NCBI GenBank assembly: GCA_947178235.1
Contig: CAMWXQ010000103.1
Location: 1-5,384 of the forward strand
DNA from: an uncultured Muribaculaceae bacterium
GTDB taxonomy: Bacteria > Bacteroidota > Bacteroidia > Bacteroidales > Muribaculaceae
DNA: 5,384 nucleotides
Reading direction: 5' to 3'
Both the position numbers and the translations under genes were made by a program. The notes beneath the pieces are model-generated. The model did not search any database and had not been told where the DNA came from. It worked only from the letters and a program-made list of their open reading frames with translations. Positions 1 through 5,384 of this stretch are shown here, one piece after another. Numbering within the stretch: the stretch's first letter is position 1; every line of letters begins with the position of its first letter.

Positions 1-71
1 TATATGCCTTAAAAAGTTTTGACGTTGTTAAAAATTAAGATGCGTCACCCGTGGATTTTGGGGGTGGGATG

Positions 72-102
72 GTTGGTGTATAGAAAATTATTGCTAACTT
101 TG
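72..102 (+). promoter_or_regulatory. Bacteroides-type promoter upstream of psd
   Basis: The sequence GTTG (72-75), a 19-base spacer, and TAACTTTG (95-102) match the Bacteroidota sigma-ABfr promoter pattern TTTG, 19-21 bases, TAnnTTTG, with a full match in the -7 box. Transcription would be expected to begin a few bases downstream, around 107-112, giving a leader of roughly 60 bases before the psd ATG at 171. The DNA at 1-110 is clearly AT-richer than the genes around it, as expected for a regulatory region, and I find no coding sequence in it. The start site is inferred from spacing alone. Confidence 0.72.
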
Positions 103-170
103 CAGACTAATTGTGCGCGCTTGTGTGCGCCGTCTCTGAAACCATCGAATACCTCCCTTCAACGGCAAAA

Positions 171-836
171 ATGAGAGTCAAGATACATCGCGAAGGCACC
201 AACATACTCCTCGTCCTGCTGCTGATTATGATTGTCATCAATCTGTCGGCATGGATGTTCATACGCCCGACGGTGATCCCGATAGTGTTCTCCTCTATCT
301 CGGGTGTGCTGTATCTGTTGGTAGTCAACTTCTTCCGCTCGCCCCGACGGGCTTTCCACGGCGACCGCGAGCGGGTCGTGGTGTCGAGCGTCGACGGTAC
401 GGTGGTGGCTCTCGAAGAGGTTTTCGAGCCCGAGGTGCTGCGCCGCAAGGTGAGGATGCTCGCGGTGTTCATGTCGGTGTTCAATGTACATGCCAACTGG
501 TTTCCCGTCGACGGCGAGGTGCTCCTCGTGCGCCATCACCGGGGCCGTTTCCTCAGCGCGTATCTGCCCAAGGCGAGCATCGAGAACGAGCGTTCGACCG
601 TGCTGATCCGTGCGGAGAATGGCCAGGAGATCCTGATGCGTCAGATTGCGGGTGCCGTGGCGCGCCGAATCGTGACGTATGCGCGCCCCGGCGAACAGGC
701 CGACATCGAGGACCACATGGGCTTCATCAAGTTCGGGTCGCGTGTCGACATCTATCTGCCTCTCGATGCGGAGGTGTTCGTGAAGATCGGCGACAAGACC
801 GTCGGCGGCGTCTCGACCATCGCAAGACTGAAATGA
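171..836 (+). CDS. psd: Phosphatidylserine decarboxylase proenzyme (pyruvoyl-dependent)
   Basis: This enzyme decarboxylates phosphatidylserine to phosphatidylethanolamine at the inner membrane, the last step of the pathway whose preceding enzyme is encoded by the next gene. The protein is 221 residues, the size of the short Bacteroidota/archaeal-type decarboxylases. The N-terminal HREGTNILL motif (residues 6-14) is followed by two hydrophobic segments (about 11-30 and 34-52) that should anchor it. The core shows VDG (74-76), FNVHANW (104-110), LPKASIENERS (132-142) and RQIAGAVARRIVTY (157-170). FGSRVD (188-193) holds the expected self-cleavage site between Gly189 and Ser190; Ser190 would become the pyruvoyl group of a 32-residue alpha chain. 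Asp75 and His107 are likely partners in processing, by family analogy. The frame stays open upstream to a TTG at 111, but that codon lies at the predicted transcript start, and family similarity begins right after ATG 171, so I chose 171. Confidence 0.96.
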   Translation: MRVKIHREGTNILLVLLLIMIVINLSAWMFIRPTVIPIVFSSISGVLYLLVVNFFRSPRRAFHGDRERVVVSSVDGTVVALEEVFEPEVLRRKVRMLAVFMSVFNVHANWFPVDGEVLLVRHHRGRFLSAYLPKASIENERSTVLIRAENGQEILMRQIAGAVARRIVTYARPGEQADIEDHMGFIKFGSRVDIYLPLDAEVFVKIGDKTVGGVSTIARLK

Positions 837-868
837 GAGTTGAGAGTTGAAAGTTGAGAGTTGAAAGA
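834..868 (+). repeat. Five-unit 7-base tandem repeat overlapping the psd stop codon
   Basis: Five consecutive heptamers can be read: TGAGAGT, TGAGAGT, TGAAAGT, TGAGAGT, TGAAAGA. The first TGA is the psd stop codon. Because the unit length is not a multiple of three, the TGAs of successive units fall in all three forward frames. The array contains no C on this strand. It fills about half of the 68-base gap between psd and pssA. From memory, similar arrays (AACTCTCA/AACTTTCA on the other strand) are scattered between genes in many Bacteroidales genomes, where they produce spurious ORFs with NSQLSTLNS-like peptides; I cannot verify that here. The function is unknown. Confidence 0.9.
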
Positions 869-904
869 TTTTGGCCGATGACTGACTTCAATTACTGAGA
901 GCAA

Positions 905-1630
905 ATGAAACCCATCAAGTATTATATACCGAATACGATAACCTGCTGCAATCTCCTGTGCGGTGCGCTGGCCATCATCATCGCCCTGCGCCCCGAGATG
1001 ACTCCGGCGGGCATCACTCCCTCGCACCTCGCTTTCCTGCTCATCGGACTCGCGGCGGTGTTCGACTTCTGCGACGGATTCGCGGCGCGTCTGCTCAGGG
1101 CCTATTCGGACATGGGCAAGGAACTGGACTCGCTCAGCGACCTCGTGAGCTTCGGTCTGGCTCCCGCGATGCTCGTGTTCAACTATATGTCCTCCCAGGC
1201 GACCCTCGCGTGGATGCCGTGGACGGCTGTCCTGCTGGCGGTCTTCGGCGGCCTGCGCCTGGCCAAGTTCAACGTCGACACGCGCCAGACAACCTCGTTC
1301 ATCGGCCTGCCGATACCTGCCAATGCCATATTCTGGATCGGGTTCATGGCCTGGGCCGAGACACACAATTATCCCGGCGACTGGGCGATGTTAGTCATCG
1401 TCTGCCTCCTGTCGTGGCTGATGGTGAGCGAGATACCGATGTTCTCGCTCAAATTCAAGTCGTGGGGCTTCAAGGAGAATGTGCGCCGCTACGTAATTCT
1501 GATTGCGGCGGTCATCTTCGTGGTCACCGAGGGGCTCTCGGGCCTCGCGTGGACCATCATCCTTTATCTGTTGATCTCGCTGCTCGGCGAGCGTTACAAT
1601 CCCGACAAACTCCCCGCCGAAGGGAAGTGA
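905..1630 (+). CDS. pssA: CDP-diacylglycerol-serine O-phosphatidyltransferase
   Basis: This integral membrane enzyme joins CDP-diacylglycerol and L-serine to give phosphatidylserine and CMP, the substrate for the decarboxylase encoded just upstream. The CDP-alcohol phosphatidyltransferase signature DG-x2-AR-x8-G-x3-D-x3-D is complete: Asp57, Gly58, Ala61, Arg62, Gly71, Asp75 and Asp79. The aspartates bind the metal ion and CDP and provide the catalytic base in this family. RLAKFN (118-123) and FIGLPIPAN (132-140) are typical of the serine-transferring branch rather than of phosphatidylglycerophosphate synthases. Hydrophobic segments at about 12-28, 41-56, 81-97, 101-116, 134-150, 159-175, 196-209 and 212-227 suggest a multi-pass protein. 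At 241 residues it is a normal size for Bacteroidota. The ATG has no Shine-Dalgarno sequence. No promoter is visible in the 68-base gap from psd, so the two genes are probably co-transcribed. Confidence 0.95.
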   Translation: MKPIKYYIPNTITCCNLLCGALAIIIALRPEMTPAGITPSHLAFLLIGLAAVFDFCDGFAARLLRAYSDMGKELDSLSDLVSFGLAPAMLVFNYMSSQATLAWMPWTAVLLAVFGGLRLAKFNVDTRQTTSFIGLPIPANAIFWIGFMAWAETHNYPGDWAMLVIVCLLSWLMVSEIPMFSLKFKSWGFKENVRRYVILIAAVIFVVTEGLSGLAWTIILYLLISLLGERYNPDKLPAEGK

Positions 1631-1696
1631 GGCGGGTGTCGGACGGCGCAGAATCCCCACGGCGGCTTCTGACTCTCTAACCTGCATTATCCCCCT

Positions 1697-2050
1697 ATGT
1701 TGACAGCTATACTCATCATATTGTTCGTCTACACCGTATGGTTCGTCGTGAGACCCTGGGTAGCCGATTTTGCCCGACGCAAGATGCGCGAGCGCTTCGA
1801 GCGCATGGTGCGCGACCAGTTCGGGTTCACTCCCCCTCGCGGCGGGGATGGAAACAAACGCCGCAAAGCCTCGGAACAGGCAGACAGACGTCCCCCCAAG
1901 GGACCAAAAATCCCCGACGGGGTCGGGGAGTATGTCGAGTTCGAGGAGATCGATGTCACCTATACCTACACGGAGACCTCATCCACGACCCGAGGTTATG
2001 ACCCGCGCGAGCCGCGTGTGTCGGACGCCGAGTGGGAGGATATGCCGTGA
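1697..2050 (+). CDS. Small membrane-anchored protein, DUF4834-like
   Basis: The function is unknown. The 117-residue protein begins with one hydrophobic segment (about residues 2-19). A basic, charged stretch (27-40, RRKMRERFERMV) follows, probably helical and on the cytoplasmic side. Next comes a Pro/Gly/Lys/Arg-rich linker (46-73), and then an acidic tail with GEYVEFEEIDVTYTYTE (77-93) and SDAEWEDM (109-116). A hydrophobic N-terminus, a lysine/arginine-rich middle and a C-terminal G-E-Y-V-(D/E)-(F/Y)-E-E motif are what I recall of DUF4834, a short Bacteroidota family; the family call is from memory. It lies 66 bases after pssA with no visible promoter between, so it probably belongs to the phosphatidylethanolamine operon. 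A role as a membrane accessory factor is only suggested by that position. ATG 1697 is the first start in frame and immediately precedes the hydrophobic segment. Confidence 0.8.
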   Translation: MLTAILIILFVYTVWFVVRPWVADFARRKMRERFERMVRDQFGFTPPRGGDGNKRRKASEQADRRPPKGPKIPDGVGEYVEFEEIDVTYTYTETSSTTRGYDPREPRVSDAEWEDMP

Positions 2051-2062
2051 CGCGGCCCGTCA
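2048..2062. repeat. Inverted repeat joining two convergent stop codons
   Basis: TGACG (2048-2052) and CGTCA (2058-2062) form a perfect 5-base inverted repeat around the 5-base loop CGGCC. The left TGA is the stop codon of the DUF4834-like gene, and the right TCA is the antisense stop of the reductase gene. A short GC-containing hairpin shared by two convergent genes could help to end transcription in both directions, but there is no T-tract on either side, so it is not a canonical terminator. Confidence 0.35.
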
Positions 2063-2836
2063 GCGGGGCTCCTCAGTGGGCACGAAGCCCGCGGGGTTGA
2101 TGCGTACCCATATCGGGTCGGGCACGAGCCGCCAAAGGCCCACAAGGAGCCGCCACCGCCAGTCGACGTAGGCGACACGCCCTCCGCGGCGCACGGCGCG
2201 TGTGACTTTGCGGGCGGCGTAGTCGAGGGGCATCAGCATCGGATACTTCTGCCCGGCTTCGAGCAGCGGTGTGCTGACCCATCCGGGACGGATGTCGGTG
2301 ACGCGTATCTTGAGTCCCTGCGAGCGCGCGAGCTGGTCGAGGGCGGTGAGGTAGGTGTTCTGGAACCGCTTAGAGGCCGAGTATGAGGCCATCGGGCCTA
2401 TACCCTTGGTGCCCGCGACCGAGGTGACGGCGGCGATGCGTCCGCGTCCGCGGTGCTCGTCGCGGAAGTAGCAGAAGGCCGCGTCGACCATCTGGGTGAA
2501 GCCCCAGACGTTGGTCCTCACCGTGGCGGCGTCGAGCGTGTGGTCGAGCGCGGGATTGGGATAGTAGACCCCCGAGACGTGGAAGTAGACATCCATGCCG
2601 CCGAGCTTGTCGATGAGCTTGCGCAGGCCTGTGACACACTCGGTGCGCGTGACATCTATCTGATGCCACACGACCATCCCGGGATACTTGGCCGCGAGGC
2701 GGCGCAGGGCCTCCTCGTTGCGTCCCGCCGCGCCTATGCGGTATCCCTTGGCGGCGAGGCGTTCGGCCACCGCCAGGCCTATGCCCGAGGTGGCGCCCAT
2801 GATGACTATCTTCTTGCTTTTCATTATCGAGGTCAT
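2060..2836 (-). CDS. Short-chain dehydrogenase/reductase (SDR) family oxidoreductase
   Basis: This is an NAD(P)-dependent oxidoreductase of unknown substrate with a classical SDR Rossmann fold. The 258-residue protein shows the nucleotide-binding motif GATSGIG (14-20), AGRN (37-40) at the end of the second strand, Asp61-Val62, Asn109 (TNVWGF), Ser139 (VTSVAGTKG), and Tyr152-x3-Lys156 (YSASK), so the catalytic Asn-Ser-Tyr-Lys tetrad is complete. RPGWVSTP (173-180) is the usual post-catalytic motif. Arg39 in AGRN hints at NADPH preference; this is inference. The NNAG motif is replaced by HVSG (86-89). The C-terminus (about 225-247) is rich in Trp, Arg and Leu and could be an amphipathic or membrane-associating helix. 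The gene is convergent with the phospholipid operon (9 bases between stops) and divergent from ruvB. A second ATG at 2824 (MKSKKIVIMG) is an equally plausible start. Family assignment is firm; substrate and pathway are unknown. Confidence 0.93.
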   Translation of the reverse strand: MTSIMKSKKIVIMGATSGIGLAVAERLAAKGYRIGAAGRNEEALRRLAAKYPGMVVWHQIDVTRTECVTGLRKLIDKLGGMDVYFHVSGVYYPNPALDHTLDAATVRTNVWGFTQMVDAAFCYFRDEHRGRGRIAAVTSVAGTKGIGPMASYSASKRFQNTYLTALDQLARSQGLKIRVTDIRPGWVSTPLLEAGQKYPMLMPLDYAARKVTRAVRRGGRVAYVDWRWRLLVGLWRLVPDPIWVRINPAGFVPTEEPR

Positions 2837-2860
2837 TGTTGGGTTATAACGCCGCCGGGA

Positions 2861-2892
2861 CTTGCCTTGTTGCGGGAAAATTACTATTTTTG
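2861..2892 (+). promoter_or_regulatory. Bacteroides-type promoter upstream of ruvB
   Basis: CTTG (2861-2864), a 20-base spacer, and TATTTTTG (2885-2892) fit the Bacteroidota pattern TTTG, 19-21 bases, TAnnTTTG, with a full match in the -7 box. Transcription should start near 2897-2901, giving a leader of about 30 bases before ATG 2931. The TTG that opens the longest ruvB reading frame (2862) is part of this promoter's upstream box, which argues against it as a start codon. Confidence 0.68.
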
Positions 2893-2898
2893 TAGTCC

Positions 2899-2914
2899 GC
2901 TATCAGCCGATAGC
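2899..2914 (+). repeat. Hairpin at the predicted 5' end of the ruvB transcript
   Basis: GCTATC (2899-2904) and GATAGC (2909-2914) form a perfect 6-base inverted repeat with the 4-base loop AGCC. It begins almost exactly at the transcript start predicted from the upstream promoter boxes. It could act as a stabilising 5' stem-loop in the mRNA, as a small operator, or be chance. It lies 16 bases before the ATG. Confidence 0.45.
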
Positions 2915-2930
2915 CATCCTGTATATCCCA

Positions 2931-3947
2931 ATGGAAGACTTCGACATCCACAACAACATAACCCGCGACGGAGAGTTCGAGAAGGCTCTCCGCCCATCCT
3001 ATTTCGACTCCTTCAACGGCCAGGAGAAGATTGTGGAGAATCTCAAAGTGTTTGTCCAGGCGGCCAAGCTGCGTGGCGAACCGCTCGACCATCTCCTCCT
3101 CTTCGGCCCTCCGGGGCTCGGGAAGACCACCCTGGCCGGAATCATCGCCAATGAGCTCGGGGTCAACTTCAAGGTCACCTCGGGCCCTGTCCTCGACAAG
3201 CCGGGGGACCTCGCCGGCATCCTCACGGGGCTCGAAGAGCACGACGTCCTCTTCATCGACGAGATTCACCGCCTCAGCCGCGTGGTCGAGGAGTACCTCT
3301 ACTCGGCCATGGAGGACTACCGCATCGACATCATGATCGACAAGGGGCCCGGGGCGCGCTCGGTGCAGCTCTCCCTCTCCCCCTTCACGCTCATCGGCGC
3401 CACGACCCGCTCGGGTATGCTGACAGCACCGATGCGCGCCCGATTCGGCATCAACTGTCATCTCGAATACTACTCGCACGAGGTCCTCGAACGCATCATA
3501 CGCCGTTCGGCGGCGCTCTTGCAGGTGAAGATCACCCCCGAGGCGGCCCACGAGATAGCCCTGCGCTCGCGCGGGACCCCGCGAATAGCCAACTCGCTGC
3601 TGCGCCGCGTCCGCGACTTCGCCCAGGTCAAGGGCTCGGGAGACATCGACCCCGAGATTGCCCGCTTCGCCCTCGAAGCACTCAACATCGACAGCCACGG
3701 CCTCGACGAGATGGACCACAAGCTGCTCTCGACGATGATACATAAGTTCGGCGGCGGCCCCGTGGGTATCTCGACCATCGCCACGGCCATCGGCGAGGAG
3801 GCGGACACCATCGAGGAGGTCTACGAGCCGTTCCTCATCATGGAGGGATTCCTGCGCCGCACCCCGAGGGGGCGCGAGGTCACGTCGCTGGCCTACCGCC
3901 ACCTGCGCCTCAATCCCCCTGTCTCCACCTCATCGCTCTTCGACTAA
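2931..3947 (+). CDS. ruvB: Holliday junction branch migration DNA helicase RuvB
   Basis: RuvB is the AAA+ ATPase that, as hexamers flanking a RuvA-bound Holliday junction, drives branch migration in recombination and repair. The 338-residue protein is full length for the family. Visible motifs are Walker [10 protein letters not shown] (59-67), [13 protein letters not shown] (81-93), Walker B with DEIH (110-113), the RuvB-specific [19 protein letters not shown] stretch (126-144), sensor 1 GATTR (156-160), the arginine-finger segment PMRARFG (167-173), and sensor 2 RGTPR (214-218). The C-terminal winged-helix domain (about 262-335) includes [11 protein letters not shown] (274-284) and RTPRGREV (310-317). 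ATG 2931 begins MEDFDIH, the usual Bacteroidota N-terminus. The frame extends upstream to a TTG at 2862, but that stretch overlaps the promoter. Neither ruvA nor ruvC is in view, as is common in this phylum. The flippase gene follows after 15 bases and is probably co-transcribed. Confidence 0.98.
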   Translation: MEDFDIHNNITRDGEFEKALRPSYFDSFNGQEKIVENLKVFVQAAKLRGEPLDHLLLFGPPGLGKTTLAGIIANELGVNFKVTSGPVLDKPGDLAGILTGLEEHDVLFIDEIHRLSRVVEEYLYSAMEDYRIDIMIDKGPGARSVQLSLSPFTLIGATTRSGMLTAPMRARFGINCHLEYYSHEVLERIIRRSAALLQVKITPEAAHEIALRSRGTPRIANSLLRRVRDFAQVKGSGDIDPEIARFALEALNIDSHGLDEMDHKLLSTMIHKFGGGPVGISTIATAIGEEADTIEEVYEPFLIMEGFLRRTPRGREVTSLAYRHLRLNPPVSTSSLFD

Positions 3948-3962
3948 TCCACCCCCACTCCC

Positions 3963-5384
3963 ATGCCCGGAATCAGAAGTCTCGTCAAGGACACGGCCAT
4001 CTATGGCCTCAGCTCCATCGTGGGCCGCTTCCTCAACTGGTGCCTCGTCCCGCTCTATACCTTCACCTTCGCCCAGAGCGAGTATGGCGTCGTGACCTAT
4101 GTCTACGCCGCCGTGGCCATAGCCATGATCGTGCTGACGTACGGCATGGAGACAGGATTTTTCCGTTTCGCCAACCACGAGCGCCACTATGACCCGATGA
4201 CGGTCTACTCCACGGGGCTCTCGTCGTTGGCCACGACGTCGACAGCCTTCACCCTGCTCTGCCTCATATTCCTGCGCCCCGTGGCCGACCTGCTCCACTG
4301 CGCTGCCCACCCCTCGTATGCGGGGATGATGGTGGTGGCCGTGGCCCTCGACGCGTTCACGGCCCTGCCGTTCAGCTATCTGCGCTACCGCAACAAGGCA
4401 CTGCGCTTCGCCGTCCTCAAACTGGTCAACATCGGCCTCAACATCGGCCTCAATCTCTTCTTCATCCTCCTCTGCCCGGTCATCTGGCGGCACAATCCGG
4501 GGCTCATAGCGTCCTGGTACGACCCCGACTTCGGCATCGGGTACATCTTCCTCGCCAATCTCATCGCCTCGGCCGTCAATCTACCGCTGCTCCTGCCCGA
4601 GCTGAGGGGTTTCCGTTGGCGCTTCGACGCCGACCTGTGGCGCAGGATGATTGTCTACTCGGCCCCGCTGCTCGTGCTCGGCATCGCCGGAATCCTCAAT
4701 CAGACGGTCAATACGCTCCTCTTCCCCTATCTCTACACCGACCCCGCCCGCACCATGGCCGAGCTCGGCATCTATAATGCCAACTACAAGATTGCCATCG
4801 TCATGGTGATGTTCATACAGGCCTTCCGCTTCGCCTACGAGCCATTCATCTTTGCCCGCGCCCGCCAGGAGGGCGAGGACTCGGAGAAGAGCTATGCCGA
4901 CGCCATGAAGTGGTTCGTGATCTTCTCGATGTTCATCTTCCTGGGTGTGATGTTCTACCTCGACATCATACGTCACTTCATCGCCCCCGCCTATTTCAGC
5001 GGCCTGCGCGTGGTGCCGATCGTGATGCTTGCCGAGGTCTTCTTCGGGGTCTTCTACAACCTCTCGGTGTGGTATAAGCTCACCGACCGCACCGTCTGGG
5101 GCATGTGGCTCTCGCTCGGAGGGCTATGCGTCACGCTGCTGCTCAACGTCCTCCTTGTCCCCCGCATGGGCTACATGGGCTGCGCATGGGCCGCCTTCGG
5201 CTGCTACGGAGCCATGATGATTGCCTCCTACTGGGCCGGCCAGGTACATATGCCCATCCGCTACCACGTCGGGCGCCTCACGGCCTACGTCCTCGTCGCC
5301 CTCGCCCTCTGGGGCCTCTCGGAACTCATCGCCATCCCCGGCCGCCAATGGCTCAACATGGCCATCCGCACCCCCCTGCTCATC
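3963..5384 (+). CDS. Oligosaccharide/polysaccharide flippase family membrane protein (3' end outside window)
   Basis: This is a multi-pass inner-membrane protein of the MOP superfamily (polysaccharide synthase/Wzx-like branch), whose members flip lipid-linked sugars across the membrane. ATG 3963 opens a frame that stays free of stops to the window edge, giving 474 residues; the family usually ends near 480-510, so little is missing. The N-terminus, SLVKDTAIYGLSSIVGRFLNWCLVPLYT in residues 6-33 with TAIYG at 11-15, is the typical first-helix signature of these flippases. FAQSEYGVVTYVYA (36-49) and ETGFFRFA (63-70) continue the pattern. About a dozen hydrophobic segments follow, with conserved-looking AFRFAYEPFIFARAR (287-301) in the second half. 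A 12-base tandem duplication (4428-4439 and 4440-4451) encodes NIGLNIGLN within one helix. The gene starts 15 bases after ruvB and has no glycosyltransferase neighbours in view. The substrate cannot be read from sequence; O-antigen, capsule or peptidoglycan precursors are all possible. Confidence 0.9.
   Translation, partial: MPGIRSLVKDTAIYGLSSIVGRFLNWCLVPLYTFTFAQSEYGVVTYVYAAVAIAMIVLTYGMETGFFRFANHERHYDPMTVYSTGLSSLATTSTAFTLLCLIFLRPVADLLHCAAHPSYAGMMVVAVALDAFTALPFSYLRYRNKALRFAVLKLVNIGLNIGLNLFFILLCPVIWRHNPGLIASWYDPDFGIGYIFLANLIASAVNLPLLLPELRGFRWRFDADLWRRMIVYSAPLLVLGIAGILNQTVNTLLFPYLYTDPARTMAELGIYNANYKIAIVMVMFIQAFRFAYEPFIFARARQEGEDSEKSYADAMKWFVIFSMFIFLGVMFYLDIIRHFIAPAYFSGLRVVPIVMLAEVFFGVFYNLSVWYKLTDRTVWGMWLSLGGLCVTLLLNVLLVPRMGYMGCAWAAFGCYGAMMIASYWAGQVHMPIRYHVGRLTAYVLVALALWGLSELIAIPGRQWLNMAIRTPLLI

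Noticed and set aside
20..47. TGACG (20-24) and CGTCA (43-47) as an inverted repeat upstream of psd, the same 5-mers as the palindrome at 2048-2062
   Set aside because: The arms are only five bases with an 18-base loop, and the second occurrence is in an unrelated context, so coincidence is the simplest explanation.
1..110. Possible 3' end of an upstream gene, or a terminator, in the first 110 bases
   Set aside because: No frame with coding character and no stem followed by a T-tract could be seen; the stretch is best described as AT-rich non-coding DNA containing the psd promoter.
752..1366. A 204-residue minus-strand frame whose translation includes NSQLSTLNSHFSL
   Set aside because: It overlaps pssA in antisense, and its striking peptide is simply the reverse translation of the heptamer array at 834-868.
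2453..3154. A 233-residue plus-strand frame crossing the reductase, the intergenic region and the start of ruvB
   Set aside because: It runs through a promoter and two well-supported genes in the wrong frame or strand; its composition is Arg/Gly/Ala-rich without motifs.
2844..3902. A 352-residue open frame antisense to nearly all of ruvB
   Set aside because: The plus strand encodes an unmistakable RuvB. GC-biased third positions remove stops from the opposite strand, and the antisense translation is low-complexity Glu/Arg/Asp/Val-rich with no family resemblance.
3930..4976. Long minus-strand frames across the flippase gene (3930-4493 and 4581-4976)
   Set aside because: They are His/Glu/Asp-rich mirror translations of a GC-rich membrane protein gene with no recognisable domain, while the plus-strand frame is a clear flippase running to the window edge.
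1..5384. A previously undescribed defence, mobile or biosynthetic system
   Set aside because: All six genes belong to recognisable families in conventional housekeeping arrangements. There are no repeats of CRISPR type, no transposase or integrase, no restriction or toxin genes, and no obvious composition break within the genes.

Overview
The window is ordinary chromosomal housekeeping DNA from a member of the Bacteroidota, most likely the order Bacteroidales. Three things support this: two promoter-like sites of the Bacteroides type (TTG, about 20 bases, TAnnTTTG), start codons without Shine-Dalgarno sequences, and proteins that read like Bacteroidales versions of known families. The coding DNA is GC-rich with mostly G or C at third codon positions, which is high for Bacteroides itself and would fit a Muribaculaceae- or Alistipes-like lineage. 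The family-level placement is a guess.

Left part (1-2050, plus strand): an AT-rich upstream region carries a promoter and is followed by a three-gene unit. psd (phosphatidylserine decarboxylase) and pssA (CDP-diacylglycerol-serine O-phosphatidyltransferase) catalyse the two consecutive steps from CDP-diacylglycerol to phosphatidylethanolamine. The third gene is a small membrane-anchored protein resembling the DUF4834 family. Between psd and pssA lies a 7-base tandem repeat that begins on the psd stop codon and puts TGA in all three frames.

Middle (2060-2836, minus strand): a short-chain dehydrogenase/reductase gene runs convergently towards the lipid operon, with only 9 bases between the two stop codons.

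Right part (2861-5384, plus strand): a compact divergent intergenic region holds a second Bacteroides-type promoter and a small hairpin near the predicted transcript start. It drives ruvB (Holliday junction branch-migration motor), followed 15 bases later by a multi-pass membrane protein of the polysaccharide flippase (MOP/Wzx-like) superfamily, whose 3' end is cut off by the window edge.

I see no CRISPR array, tRNA, rRNA, insertion sequence or defence system, and no candidate for a new multi-gene system. The points most worth a second look are the heptamer repeat at the psd stop, the small third gene of the phospholipid operon, the flippase coupled to ruvB, and the compact divergent regulatory region.
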